From positions 306,253 to 370,252 of the forward strand of contig NZ_JAEFCA010000003.1 of assembly GCF_016405855.1 (NCBI RefSeq): a stretch of DNA of 64,000 bases, in the 5' to 3' direction. Shown here in pieces: positions 10,389 to 19,711 of the stretch; the stretch's first letter is position 1; the number at the start of each line of letters is the position of its first letter. This stretch comes from Flavobacterium sp. IB48. GTDB taxonomy: Bacteria; Bacteroidota; Bacteroidia; Flavobacteriales; Flavobacteriaceae. Made by a program: the position numbers and the translations under genes. The notes under the pieces are model-generated. The model did no database searches, was not told the DNA's origin, and was given only the letters and a program-made list of their open reading frames with translations.

Positions 10389-10820
10389 TTATTCGCTTTT
10401 CTTTCTATCCAAAACCATATTCGTCAATTTGCAAAGCGAAACCAGATTTCCCTCTTCATCAGTAATTTTGATTTCCCAAAGATGGAGACTTCTTCCTTTG
10501 TGAATAATTCTGGCTGTTCCAAAAACATAACCTTCACGAATGCTTTTTAGATGATTTGCCGAAATCTCGATACCTCTTACCTCCTGTTCTTTCGGATTGA
10601 TAAAAAAGAAAGAAGCCGCACTCCCCACACTTTCTGCCAAAGCAACAGAAGCGCCTCCATGCAACAATCCCATTGGCTGATGAACACTTGGATTTACAGG
10701 CATTTTTGCAGTTAAAAAATCTTCTCCGGCGTCTATATATTCTATTTTTAACGTTTCCATCAATGTGTTTTTAGAAAACTCATTGCAGCGCGCCAAAATC
10801 TGCTCTTTTGTATAATTCAT
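10389..10820 (-). CDS. Hotdog-fold acyl-CoA thioesterase, probably DHNA-CoA hydrolase
   Basis: A 143-residue single hotdog domain with the PaaI/YdiI-type motif HQPMGLLHGGASVALAES (about residues 46-65), which holds the catalytic region. Coupled to the isochorismate synthase gene downstream (2-nt gap), it most likely hydrolyses 1,4-dihydroxy-2-naphthoyl-CoA in menaquinone synthesis (MenI role). The alternative is a PaaI-like housekeeping thioesterase. The pairing is the main evidence for the menaquinone assignment. Confidence 0.82.
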   Translation of the reverse strand: MNYTKEQILARCNEFSKNTLMETLKIEYIDAGEDFLTAKMPVNPSVHQPMGLLHGGASVALAESVGSAASFFFINPKEQEVRGIEISANHLKSIREGYVFGTARIIHKGRSLHLWEIKITDEEGNLVSLCKLTNMVLDRKKSE

Positions 10821-10970
10821 TAAAATAAACTTTAAAATCGTAAAATTAAAGAAAGATAAGACATAAATCTAAAATCCGATCCTAAATTTAAAATTCAACT
10901 TCAAACGTGTAGGTTTTTTGTTATTTTTACAAAAACAATCAAAATCAATCTTTGGCTAGAAATTATTTTA

Positions 10971-11118
10971 TTTGCCACAGATTGGACAGATTAAAGGGAT
11001 TTTAAAAATATAGCCAAGAAATACATAAATTTTCGCGAATTATATTTCAATTTAATTTGAGAAAATTCATGGAATTGGTGGCAAAAAAAATCTTTTTAAT
11101 CCTTTTAATCTGTGGCAA
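10971..11118. repeat. Large intergenic inverted repeat (GCCACAGATTA type)
   Basis: The left arm TTTGCCACAGATTGGACAG... (10971-11002) is matched by an inverted right arm ending ...AATCTGTGGCAAA (11087-11118). The rest of the 312-nt gap between the thioesterase and the beta-helix gene shows no gene. The same arm sequence recurs at 16937-17012, so this is a dispersed repeat family. Confidence 0.7.
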
Positions 11119-11132
11119 AAAAACTTTTTTAA

Positions 11133-12644
11133 ATGCGTCAACACTTTACACTTTTAATCTTCGGAATCATTCTTGCTTTCAGTTCTTGTCGAACTGATTT
11201 TGATACCGTTGCTAGTTCTGGAGATTTAAAGTTTTCAAAAGACACCGTTTATTTGGATACTGTTTTTAAAAATATTGGCTCAAGCACTTACCAATTAAAA
11301 GTCTACAACCAAAGCAAAAAAGACATTTCGATTCCGATTGTACAATTTAAAAAAGGCTTGAATTCTAAATACAGAATGACTGTTGATGGAATGTCGGGTA
11401 ACAACGGTAAGATTTTTCAAAATGTTACACTTTTAGCAAAAGACAGTTTGTACATTTTTATAGAAACAACTGCCGATATTACAGATGCCAATCCTGATGA
11501 TTTTTTATATACTGACCAAATTCAGTTTGACAGCGGAGCCAATTTGCAAGAAGTTGCTTTGGTTACTTTAATTCAAGATGCTGTTTTTTTATATCCGAAC
11601 CAAAATACTGACGGAACCAAAGAAAAAATTAAAATTGACGGCAAAGATGTTGATGGATTCTATTTGAGCGAAAATGATCCTATAAATGGAAACGAGCTTC
11701 TTTTTACAAACGAAAAACCATACGTCATTTATGGATATGCTGGAGTTCCAGAAAACAAAACCATAACTTTTGAAGCTGGTGCAAGAATTCATTTTCATGC
11801 CAATTCTGGTTTGTATGTTGGTAAAAATGCTTCTCTAGAAATTAACGGAAAAACTTCTACGACAAACAAACTCGAAAATGAAGTTATTTTTGAAGGCGAC
11901 CGTTTAGAATCACTTTATTCTGACATCCCTGGGCAATGGAAATCGGTTATTTTTGAAAAAGGAAGCGCGAATCATTCTATCAATCATTTGACTTTAAAAA
12001 ATGCGATTGTAGGCTTAGATTTCAGAAGTTCATTAAATCCTATTTCGATCAAAAACACACAAGTTTACAATTGCGTTGAATACGGAATTTTAGCTCAAAA
12101 CGAACAAATTACTGGAGAAAACATTGTTATAAATCGTGCTGGAATAGCAAGTTTATCTTGCATCTATGGCGGAAATTATAGTTTTGCACACTGTACTTTT
12201 AATAATAATTGGTCAGGCAGTTCTCCGTTTGCAGTAAATTTAAGCAACTCTTTGGCAGGAGCAACTCCAGAAACCAATCCGCTTACTCAGGCTACTTTCA
12301 ATAATTGCATTATTTATGGTTCAGCTACAAACGAATTAAATTTAGATAAAAATGCAAAAGCCACATTTGTTTATCAATTCAATAATTGTTTATTGAAATT
12401 TAGCAACTCAACAACCAATCCTAATTACCAATTCAAAACCGATACAGAACATTACACGAACATTATTCTAAATGAAAATCCTAAGTTTTATAATGCTTCT
12501 GAAAATAAATTCAATATTGATAAAACTTCTGCCGCTTTCGCTAAAGGGAATCAGGCCTATATCATTACAACAGATATTTTAGGAATTACAAGAACTTCGC
12601 CGCCTGACTTGGGTGCTTATCAGAATCAGGATTTCCCTAAATAA
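11133..12644 (+). CDS. Secreted lipoprotein with right-handed beta-helix repeats
   Basis: A 503-residue protein with a lipoprotein-like signal (hydrophobic stretch then SSCRTDF; Cys about residue 19). The first ~140 residues look like a beta-sandwich. From about residue 180 the sequence has the repetitive Asn/Gly-rich turns of a parallel beta-helix (for example HFHANSGLYVGKNASLEINGK, residues ~215-235), and it ends with a DLGAYQN motif common in such proteins. Probably surface-exposed, binding or acting on a polysaccharide. No catalytic motif is evident and function is unknown. Confidence 0.8.
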   Translation: MRQHFTLLIFGIILAFSSCRTDFDTVASSGDLKFSKDTVYLDTVFKNIGSSTYQLKVYNQSKKDISIPIVQFKKGLNSKYRMTVDGMSGNNGKIFQNVTLLAKDSLYIFIETTADITDANPDDFLYTDQIQFDSGANLQEVALVTLIQDAVFLYPNQNTDGTKEKIKIDGKDVDGFYLSENDPINGNELLFTNEKPYVIYGYAGVPENKTITFEAGARIHFHANSGLYVGKNASLEINGKTSTTNKLENEVIFEGDRLESLYSDIPGQWKSVIFEKGSANHSINHLTLKNAIVGLDFRSSLNPISIKNTQVYNCVEYGILAQNEQITGENIVINRAGIASLSCIYGGNYSFAHCTFNNNWSGSSPFAVNLSNSLAGATPETNPLTQATFNNCIIYGSATNELNLDKNAKATFVYQFNNCLLKFSNSTTNPNYQFKTDTEHYTNIILNENPKFYNASENKFNIDKTSAAFAKGNQAYIITTDILGITRTSPPDLGAYQNQDFPK

Positions 12645-12650
12645 TGGTTT

Positions 12651-12745
12651 TGCCACGAAGGCGCTAAGGCGCAAAGTTTTTTTAGAATTTTGCTTGTGTA
12701 TTTTGCTCGCAAAGACGCAAAGACGCAAAGTCGCAAAGTATTTTG
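12651..12745. repeat. Short GCAAAGACGCAAAG-type intergenic repeats
   Basis: GCCACGAAGGCGCTAAGGCGCAAAG and, further on, three tandem GACGCAAAG-like units. Related strings occur at 59266-59290 and 59480-59510. Short reading frames that cross this region lie in repeat sequence and are not real genes. Confidence 0.65.
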
Positions 12746-12765
12746 ACAAAGTATCCATGCAGTTT

Positions 12766-12863
12766 GTAATTTCGACGGAGGAGAAATCTTCGCGAGTAAC
12801 TCCGCGAAGAGAATTCAATCTTTGTCGAGCTTCTTGTGAAGATTTCTCCTCCGTCGAAATGAC
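12766..12863. repeat. ~98-bp interspersed palindromic element, copy 1
   Basis: An imperfect palindrome with termini TTTCGACGGAGGAGAAATC and GATTTCTCCTCCGTCGAAA. Three close relatives lie at 49003-49104, 53843-53940 and 59326-59423. No reading frame is conserved among them. The remainder of the gap up to the purL promoter (12864-13180) holds nothing I can identify. Confidence 0.85.
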
Positions 12864-13180
12864 AAAACACACTTAAAGCTAAGAAAATTACCACAATTAA
12901 CTTTTAATTAAAATCATTTTTTCAAAATTTATACTTTTTCTTCATTTCCAGATTTCGTAATTTTTGCAAATCCATTCATTTAAAGACATTAAACTTATGA
13001 ACTTTAAATTTTGATTTTTTTCTTCTAAAAGTTTAATATTACAGAACATATCAAAAAAGAAATTTTAATAAATCATTAAATTTCAGGAAAGACTCAAACT
13101 TATTGATTTTGCGTCTTTTTGGTAGAAAAAATGCAAGAAAAAAGCAATTTCATTTTTTTTGAAAAGAGATCGTTTTCAAA

Positions 13181-13212
13181 TTTGCGCTTACTATTTATTT
13201 ACATTAAATTTG
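13181..13212 (+). promoter_or_regulatory. Bacteroidota-type promoter of purL
   Basis: TTTG (13181-13184), 20 nt, then TAAATTTG (13205-13212), matching the TTG/TAnnTTTG consensus of Flavobacterium primary-sigma promoters. It lies 26 nt before the purL ATG. Confidence 0.75.
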
Positions 13213-13237
13213 CAGCTCAATACAACAAACTACACAA

Positions 13238-16200
13238 ATGATCCATTTCTTTGAAAACCAAAGCAAAACTGTTTTTGCCGTACAAACGCAAAACGAAATT
13301 TCAGCTCAAGACATTTCAAAATTAAACTGGCTTTTTGCCGACGCAAACAAGATCGAAAAATCTGCATTGACAGGATTTTTTGTTGGTCCACGCGCCACTA
13401 TGATCACACCTTGGAGTACAAATGCTGTAGAAATTACTCAAAACATGGGAATTTCTGGCATTATCAGAATCGAAGAATTTCATCCTGCAACGGAAGATTT
13501 TACTGATTTTGATCCAATGCTTTCTCAAAAATTCAACGAATTAGATCAAGAAATCTTCACTATCAACATTCAACCGGAACCAATTCTGGAAATTGATGAT
13601 ATTGCGACTTATAACAAAGTTGAAGGTTTAGCTTTAAGCGAAGAAGAAGTTGATTATTTAAATAATCTTTCGACTAAACTAGGAAGAAAATTAACTGATT
13701 CTGAAATTTTTGCTTTTTCTCAAGCGAATTCAGAACACTGCCGTCACAAAATCTTCAACGGAACTTTTGTAATTGACGGTGAAGAAAAAGAAACTTCTCT
13801 TTTCAAATTAATCAAAAAAACATCTCAGGAAAATCCTAACGATATTGTGTCTGCTTACAAAGACAATGTTGCTTTTGTAAAAGGACCAAAAGTGCAGCAA
13901 TTTGCTCCAAAATCGGCAGACAAACCTGATTTTTACGAAATAAAAGAATTCGATTCGGTTATCTCATTAAAAGCCGAAACACACAATTTCCCAACAACAG
14001 TGGAGCCTTTCAACGGAGCTGCAACTGGTTCTGGAGGAGAAATTCGTGACCGTTTAGCGGGAGGTCAAGGATCTTTACCATTAGCTGGAACTGCAGTTTA
14101 TATGACTTCTTACTCTCGTTTGAAAGAAGATCGTAAATGGGAAAATGCTGTTGAAGAAAGAAAATGGTTGTACCAAACACCAATGGATATTTTGATCAAA
14201 GCTTCAAACGGAGCTTCTGATTTTGGAAATAAATTTGGTCAGCCACTTATTACAGGTTCTGTTTTAACTTTCGAACATTCAGAAAACGACCGCAAAATTG
14301 GTTATGATAAAGTAATCATGCAAGCAGGTGGAATTGGATACGGAAAACTAGATCAATCAATCAAAAAGAAACCACAAGAAGGCGATAAAATCGTAATTCT
14401 TGGTGGAGAAAATTATAGAATCGGAATGGGTGGTGCTGCGGTTTCTTCTGCAGATACAGGAGCTTTCGGTTCAGGAATCGAATTAAATGCGATTCAGCGT
14501 TCAAATCCTGAAATGCAAAAACGTGCTGCAAACGCGATTCGTGGTTTAGTAGAAAGCGACAATAACCCAATTGTTTCTATTCACGATCACGGAGCTGGAG
14601 GTCACTTAAACTGTCTTTCTGAGTTAGTGGAAGAAACTGGAGGTTTAATCGATTTAGATAAATTACCAGTTGGAGACCCAACGCTTTCTGCAAAAGAAAT
14701 TATTGGTAACGAATCTCAGGAAAGAATGGGATTGGTTATTGGTCAAAAAGATATTGATACCTTACAAAGAATTGCCGACAGAGAGCGTTCGCCAATGTAT
14801 CAGGTTGGAGATGTAACGGGAGACCACCGTTTTACTTTCGAATCAAAATCAAATGGTTCAAAACCGATGGATTATGCTTTAGAAGATTTCTTCGGAAGTT
14901 CTCCAAAAACGGTTATGACAGACAAAACTATCGACAGAAAATATGCTGATGTTGCTTATTTAGCAAATGACTTCGAAAGCTATTTAAAAGACGTTTTACG
15001 TTTAGAGGCTGTTGCTTCAAAAGACTGGTTAACTAACAAAGTTGACCGTTGCGTTGGAGGAAAAGTGGCTAAACAACAAAATGCAGGACCGTTACAATTG
15101 CCTTTGAATAATGTTGGAGTTATGGCTTTGGATTATTTAGGTAAAGAAGGAATTGCAACTTCTATTGGGCATGCTCCTATTGCAGCTTTGATTGATCCGG
15201 TTGCGGGATCTAGAAATGCGATTGCAGAATCGTTATCAAACTTAGTTTGGGCACCAATTATTAATGGTTTAAAAGGAGTTTCATTATCTGCAAACTGGAT
15301 GTGGGCTTGTAAAAACGAAGGTGAAGACGCTCGTTTGTACGATGCTGTACAAGGTTGTTCGGATTTTGCAATTGAATTGGGAATCAATATTCCGACAGGA
15401 AAAGATTCACTTTCAATGAAACAAAAATATCCAAACGATGAAGTAATTGCGCCGGGAACGGTTATTATTTCAGCTGCTGGAAACTGTACAGATATTAAAA
15501 AAGTAGTAGAACCTGTTTTACAGAAAAACGGAGATTCTATCTATTATATTAATTTATCTCAAGATGATTTCAAACTTGGAGGTTCATCTTTTGCACAAAT
15601 CAGAAACACAATCGGAAACGAAACTTCTACAATTAAAGATTCGGTTTTCTTCAAAAATGCATTTAATACAATTCAGGAATTAATCTGCGAAAACCAAATT
15701 CTAGCAGGTCACGATATTGGAAGCGGTGGTTTAATCACAACTTTATTAGAATTGTGTTTTGCTGATGTAAATCTTGGAGCTAAAATTGATTTCTCTGCTT
15801 TCGAAGAAAAAGACTTATTGAAAATCCTTTTCGCAGAAAACATCGGAATCGTATTCCAAGCTAAATCTGATGCAACTGTTGAAGCTAAATTAAAAGCAAA
15901 CAATATCGAATTCTTCAAAATTGGTTCTGTAACTTCTACAGCTTCTTTAGAAGTTGGAAACTGGAACTTAGATATTCCAACTTATAGAGATGTTTGGTTC
16001 GAAACTTCTTATTTATTAGATCAAAAACAATCTAAAAACGGAAGAGCTCAGGCACGTTTTGAAAACTATAAAAATCAGGTTTTAAATTATACTTTCCCTG
16101 CACATTTCACAGGAAAAAAACCAGAAATCGACAACTCTAAACCAAGACCAAAAGCGGCTATTATTCGTGAGAAAGGAAGTAATTCTGAGCGTGAAATGGC

Positions 16201-16891
16201 AAATGCAATGTACTTAGCTGGTTTTGACGTAAAAGACGTTCACATGACAGACTTAATCTCTGGTCGTGAAACACTTGAAGACATTCAGTTTATTGGTGCA
16301 GTCGGAGGATTCTCTAACTCTGACGTTTTAGGTTCTGCTAAAGGTTGGGCCGGAGCGTTCTTATACAACGAAAAAGCAAAAACAGCTTTAGATAATTTCT
16401 TCAAAAGAGAAGATACTTTATCTGTTGGAATCTGTAACGGATGTCAGTTGTTTATGGAATTGGAAGTTATTAATCCAGAGCACGAGGTTCACGGAAAAAT
16501 GCATCATAACGAAAGCCAGAAACACGAAAGTATCTTTACTTCTGTAAAAGTTCAAGAAAACAATTCGGTTATGTTGTCTACATTAGCGGGAAGCACTTTA
16601 GGAGTTTGGGTTTCTCACGGAGAAGGTAAATTCAAATTGCCTTACGCAGAAGACCAATACAACATTGTTTCTAAATATGCTTACGAAGGTTATCCTGCAA
16701 ACCCTAACGGTTCTGATTACAACACGGCTATGATGTGCGATAAAACAGGAAGACATTTAGTAATGATGCCTCATATTGAGCGTTCGACTTTCCAATGGAA
16801 CTGGGCACATTATCCAAAAGACAGAAATGACGAGGTTTCACCTTGGCACGAAGCTTTTGTTAACGCCAGAAAATGGATTGAGAAAAACTAA
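13238..16891 (+). CDS. purL: Phosphoribosylformylglycinamidine synthase (single-chain)
   Basis: A 1217-residue large-type PurL, the fourth step of purine synthesis: FGAR + glutamine + ATP give FGAM. The N-terminal domain is followed by a linker with the FSQANSEHCRHKIF motif (about residues 165-178), two AIR-synthase-like ATP-binding halves and a C-terminal class I glutaminase with the GICNGCQ nucleophile elbow near residue 1066. Length is slightly below the E. coli enzyme (~1295). No purS/purQ is needed. It is a single-gene unit with its own promoter and terminator. Confidence 0.97.
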   Translation: MIHFFENQSKTVFAVQTQNEISAQDISKLNWLFADANKIEKSALTGFFVGPRATMITPWSTNAVEITQNMGISGIIRIEEFHPATEDFTDFDPMLSQKFNELDQEIFTINIQPEPILEIDDIATYNKVEGLALSEEEVDYLNNLSTKLGRKLTDSEIFAFSQANSEHCRHKIFNGTFVIDGEEKETSLFKLIKKTSQENPNDIVSAYKDNVAFVKGPKVQQFAPKSADKPDFYEIKEFDSVISLKAETHNFPTTVEPFNGAATGSGGEIRDRLAGGQGSLPLAGTAVYMTSYSRLKEDRKWENAVEERKWLYQTPMDILIKASNGASDFGNKFGQPLITGSVLTFEHSENDRKIGYDKVIMQAGGIGYGKLDQSIKKKPQEGDKIVILGGENYRIGMGGAAVSSADTGAFGSGIELNAIQRSNPEMQKRAANAIRGLVESDNNPIVSIHDHGAGGHLNCLSELVEETGGLIDLDKLPVGDPTLSAKEIIGNESQERMGLVIGQKDIDTLQRIADRERSPMYQVGDVTGDHRFTFESKSNGSKPMDYALEDFFGSSPKTVMTDKTIDRKYADVAYLANDFESYLKDVLRLEAVASKDWLTNKVDRCVGGKVAKQQNAGPLQLPLNNVGVMALDYLGKEGIATSIGHAPIAALIDPVAGSRNAIAESLSNLVWAPIINGLKGVSLSANWMWACKNEGEDARLYDAVQGCSDFAIELGINIPTGKDSLSMKQKYPNDEVIAPGTVIISAAGNCTDIKKVVEPVLQKNGDSIYYINLSQDDFKLGGSSFAQIRNTIGNETSTIKDSVFFKNAFNTIQELICENQILAGHDIGSGGLITTLLELCFADVNLGAKIDFSAFEEKDLLKILFAENIGIVFQAKSDATVEAKLKANNIEFFKIGSVTSTASLEVGNWNLDIPTYRDVWFETSYLLDQKQSKNGRAQARFENYKNQVLNYTFPAHFTGKKPEIDNSKPRPKAAIIREKGSNSEREMANAMYLAGFDVKDVHMTDLISGRETLEDIQFIGAVGGFSNSDVLGSAKGWAGAFLYNEKAKTALDNFFKREDTLSVGICNGCQLFMELEVINPEHEVHGKMHHNESQKHESIFTSVKVQENNSVMLSTLAGSTLGVWVSHGEGKFKLPYAEDQYNIVSKYAYEGYPANPNGSDYNTAMMCDKTGRHLVMMPHIERSTFQWNWAHYPKDRNDEVSPWHEAFVNARKWIEKN

Positions 16892-16907
16892 AAATATATT
16901 TTTACTA

Positions 16908-16938
16908 AAAGCGCCCGATAATTCGGGCGTTTTTTTTT
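16908..16938 (+). terminator. purL terminator
   Basis: Stem CGCCCGA/TCGGGCG with loop TAAT followed by nine or more T, 17 nt after the purL stop. Confidence 0.9.
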
Positions 16939-17012
16939 GCCACAGATTACACAGATTAACACAGATTTTTTTCTAATAAAAGAAATCATCATAATCCTTT
17001 TAATCTATGGCT
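16937..17012. repeat. GCCACAGATTA-type inverted repeat
   Basis: GCCACAGATTACACAGATT on the left and an inverted AATCCTTTTAATCTATGGC on the right. Same family as 10971-11118. It lies between the convergent purL and hypE genes. Confidence 0.65.
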
Positions 17013-17077
17013 ATAAAAAATAACTTGTGTAATTGCTTCGTCTATTCACTATCGCTCAGGTCGTGGCAAAAAAAAAA

Positions 17078-18088
17078 TTAACAAATTCGTGGCAACTGTT
17101 CTCCCACTAAAGGATTTACCACTCTTTTGCCTCCAAAAGCACTTTCGATAATTATTTTTGAAGGATGTTCAGGAGTGACAAAACCAATTTCTGATGCGTT
17201 TGGATTTGCTTTTTGCAAAATTCTCAATACCTCATCTTTAATTTCTGGCGCAGCAACGCAAACAAAAATCCCTTCATTGGCAACATAAAGTGGATCTAAC
17301 CCCAATAATTCACAAGCACTTTTTACCTGATTTTCTACTTTTATATTCTCTTCTAAAAGTGAAATTCCTAAATTAATTTCTGCCGATATTTCATGTAAAA
17401 CTGAAGCCAATCCGCCACGAGTAGCATCTCTTAAAAAATGAATTTTATCTCCAAATTGTGTTATTAAATCTACAACTGTATGGTTTAAATTTGTTGTATC
17501 GCTTAAAATATCGCTGTCGAATTCTAATCCTTCACGTTCTGACATAATTGCCATTCCGTGCGAAGCTATTGCTCCATTTATGATTATAACATCATTCTCC
17601 TTAATATTTTGAGCTTTAATATTCGCTTTTTCATGAATAACTCCAATTCCAGAAGTATTGATATAAATTTTATCTCCTTTTCCTCTTTCTACAACTTTTG
17701 TGTCTCCAGTAACGATTTTGACATTTGCCTTATCAGCAGCTTTTTTTACTGATTTAATGATTTGAATAAATTCTTCCAAACCGAAACCTTCTTCTATAAT
17801 TAAAGCAAGTGAAAGATATTTAGGAACTGCACCACACATCGCAAGATCATTTACAGTACCATTTACAGCTAACTCGCCAATATTACCGCCTTTAAAAAAT
17901 ATAGGCGAAATGACATAGCTGTCTGTAGAAAATGCCAAACTGCCTTGTATGTCTAAAAATGCACCATCATGGCGAACTTCTAAAACATCATTCTTTAAAA
18001 TTTTAAAAATCACTTCATTCAGTAATTTTGTCATATGTTCACCACCACTGCCATGATGCAAATGAATTACTTCACTATTTTTTTCCAT
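17078..18088 (-). CDS. hypE: Hydrogenase maturation protein HypE (carbamoyl dehydratase)
   Basis: HypE dehydrates the carbamoyl group received from HypF on its C-terminal Cys to thiocyanate, the source of the cyanide ligands of the NiFe site. The protein ends in PRIC, the functional C-terminal tetrapeptide. The N-terminal LHHGSGGEHM and the PurM-like FSTDSYVISP motif are present. I choose the ATG at 18088 (1 nt after the hypC stop) over a TTG three codons upstream, since HypE proteins begin shortly before HGSGG. It is the last gene of hypA-hypB-hypC-hypE. Confidence 0.96.
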   Translation of the reverse strand: MEKNSEVIHLHHGSGGEHMTKLLNEVIFKILKNDVLEVRHDGAFLDIQGSLAFSTDSYVISPIFFKGGNIGELAVNGTVNDLAMCGAVPKYLSLALIIEEGFGLEEFIQIIKSVKKAADKANVKIVTGDTKVVERGKGDKIYINTSGIGVIHEKANIKAQNIKENDVIIINGAIASHGMAIMSEREGLEFDSDILSDTTNLNHTVVDLITQFGDKIHFLRDATRGGLASVLHEISAEINLGISLLEENIKVENQVKSACELLGLDPLYVANEGIFVCVAAPEIKDEVLRILQKANPNASEIGFVTPEHPSKIIIESAFGGKRVVNPLVGEQLPRIC

Positions 18089-18089
18089 T

Positions 18090-18332
18090 TCACTCAATTA
18101 AATCTTCACCCATTTCCTTAAGAACCTCCATTGTTCGTTTAGCCTCTTCTTCGTCAATAATTCCAATGGCAGCGCCCACATGAACTAACAAATAATCTCC
18201 AATTTTAGCCTCTGGAACAAGAGCTAAATTTACTTCTTTAATAATACCCTCAAATGATACTTTTCCTATTCTAAAAGTTTCGTCAAGTTCTACTGTAACT
18301 TTTTCTAAACGGCCGGGAACTGCTAAACACAT
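18090..18332 (-). CDS. hypC: Hydrogenase maturation chaperone HypC
   Basis: An 80-residue HypC/HybG protein beginning MCLAVPG; Cys2 coordinates iron together with HypD and then guides the Fe(CN)2CO unit to the large-subunit precursor. The VHVGAAIGIID segment and C-terminal helix are typical. It sits between hypB (3-nt gap) and hypE (1-nt gap), so translation is probably coupled. Confidence 0.95.
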   Translation of the reverse strand: MCLAVPGRLEKVTVELDETFRIGKVSFEGIIKEVNLALVPEAKIGDYLLVHVGAAIGIIDEEEAKRTMEVLKEMGEDLIE

Positions 18333-18335
18333 ATA

Positions 18336-19199
18336 CTATTGTTTTATAGATTGAGACAAAAAATCGTACCAAGCCGACAATCCTTCTCCTGACGTTGCTG
18401 AAACTTCAAAAAAGATTAAGTTCGGATTGACTTTTTTCGCATATTCTTTTAATTTTTCTAAATCAAATTTCAGGTAAGGCAGTAAATCAATCTTATTAAT
18501 AATACAAATTTGCGATCCCGAAAACATGTCAGGATATTTTAGTGGCTTATCTTCTCCTTCGGTAACCGATATAATGACAATACGTTTTAATTCGCCAAGA
18601 TCAAACATTGCAGGACAAACTAAATTCCCAACATTTTCAATCATTAATACAGAATCTGAAACAGGTTTTAGCTCTTTAACGGCTTTTGCTATCATTTCGC
18701 TATCCAGATGACAGCCTTTTCCTGTATTAATCTGCAATACAGGAACATTCAATTTATGAATTCTATCTGCATCATTTGTTGTCTGCTGATCTCCCTCGAT
18801 TACAGAAAAAGCCATTTTGCTTTTCAAATCTGAAATTGTTCTTTCTAATAAAGATGTTTTCCCAGAACCCGGAGAACTAACTAGATTTATAGAGAAAATA
18901 TTCAATGCTTCAAAAAAGCCTCTGTTTCTTTCGGCAGTAAGCTGATTTTTAAATAAAATATCTTTCTCCAACTGTACTATATTAACTTCATGAGAATGCG
19001 AATTCCCATAATTATGGTCATGCTGATGGTCATGACTGTCATGGTCATGGTCATGATCAGAATGGTGTTCATGATGATGATCTTCGTGATGATGGTGATG
19101 AAAATGTCCAGAATGATAATGAGAGTAGGAATTTTTATCTCCGATTTTAGTAAACCTAATTTCGTTTTCATCAGAACTGCAACCGCAAGTGGTACACAT
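18336..19199 (-). CDS. hypB: Nickel-binding GTPase HypB with His-rich N-terminus
   Basis: HypB hydrolyses GTP to drive nickel insertion into the large subunit together with HypA. The N-terminal CTTCGCS motif (high-affinity nickel site) is followed by a very His/Asp-rich stretch at about residues 27-72 that could store nickel. The SIMIBI GTPase domain then has P-loop SSPGSGKTS and a NKIDLLPY motif. Length (287) fits HypB proteins with the His-rich extension. It overlaps nothing and lies 8 nt after hypA. Confidence 0.96.
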   Translation of the reverse strand: MCTTCGCSSDENEIRFTKIGDKNSYSHYHSGHFHHHHHEDHHHEHHSDHDHDHDSHDHQHDHNYGNSHSHEVNIVQLEKDILFKNQLTAERNRGFFEALNIFSINLVSSPGSGKTSLLERTISDLKSKMAFSVIEGDQQTTNDADRIHKLNVPVLQINTGKGCHLDSEMIAKAVKELKPVSDSVLMIENVGNLVCPAMFDLGELKRIVIISVTEGEDKPLKYPDMFSGSQICIINKIDLLPYLKFDLEKLKEYAKKVNPNLIFFEVSATSGEGLSAWYDFLSQSIKQ

Positions 19200-19207
19200 A
19201 ATTAAAT

Positions 19208-19549
19208 TTATTTAATGATTATTTTCTTTATTTTCAACTCTTTTCCTGTTATGATTTCTTTAAAAGGACTGTTACAATTTGGACAACTGTCAAAACTTTT
19301 TTCGATTTGGAATTTCGTTTCACATTCAGCGCATTTTGCTGTTCCTTCAGGTTCTTCTATAAACAATTTTGCATCTCTTAAAACGGTTCCGTTTATGCAT
19401 TGCGGCCAGATAAAATGAAAAGAACTCATTTCAATGCCAGATAATTTTCCTATTTGCAAGTAAATCTCTAAGGCCTTGTTTCCTCCTATTTTATCTACCT
19501 CTTGTTTAGCAATTTTTACGATTGAAGTAACTATAGAAAGTTCATGCAT
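19208..19549 (-). CDS. hypA: Hydrogenase nickel-incorporation protein HypA
   Basis: A 113-residue HypA starting MHEL (His2 is the nickel ligand), with the two-CxxC zinc site CAECE...CPNC near residues 73-93. It receives nickel from HypB and delivers it to the large-subunit precursor. First gene of the minus-strand hyp unit, divergent from the hydrogenase structural genes with 162 nt between. Confidence 0.95.
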   Translation of the reverse strand: MHELSIVTSIVKIAKQEVDKIGGNKALEIYLQIGKLSGIEMSSFHFIWPQCINGTVLRDAKLFIEEPEGTAKCAECETKFQIEKSFDSCPNCNSPFKEIITGKELKIKKIIIK

Positions 19550-19613
19550 AACTTATCTGTTCTTTAAAATATATTTCAATTTCGCAAGGTATCAACAAAA
19601 GAAATCCCAAAAA

Positions 19614-19627
19614 CTGATATTTATCAC
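19614..19627. promoter_or_regulatory. Possible CRP/FNR-type site between divergent hyp and hydrogenase units
   Basis: CTGAT-ATTT-ATCAC resembles the FNR consensus TTGAT-N4-ATCAA with one mismatch per arm. It lies near the middle of the 162-nt divergent intergenic region, where a redox regulator could serve both directions. No clear TAnnTTTG box was found next to it. Inference only. Confidence 0.35.
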
Positions 19628-19711
19628 ATTCATAGCAACAATATTTAGATAATTTTAAAATCCTTTTAAACACACAAAAAGTCTTTTTATCTATAATTTA
19701 AAACATAACGG

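Noticed and set aside
12579..12894. Three overlapping short reading frames (70-97 codons) on both strands
   Set aside because: They lie in palindromic and GACGCAAAG repeats; open frames result from repeat composition.
18977..19205. Short frames opposite the start of hypB
   Set aside because: They are antisense or shifted readings of the His-rich codons (CAT/CAC repeats), with Met/Ile-rich translations.
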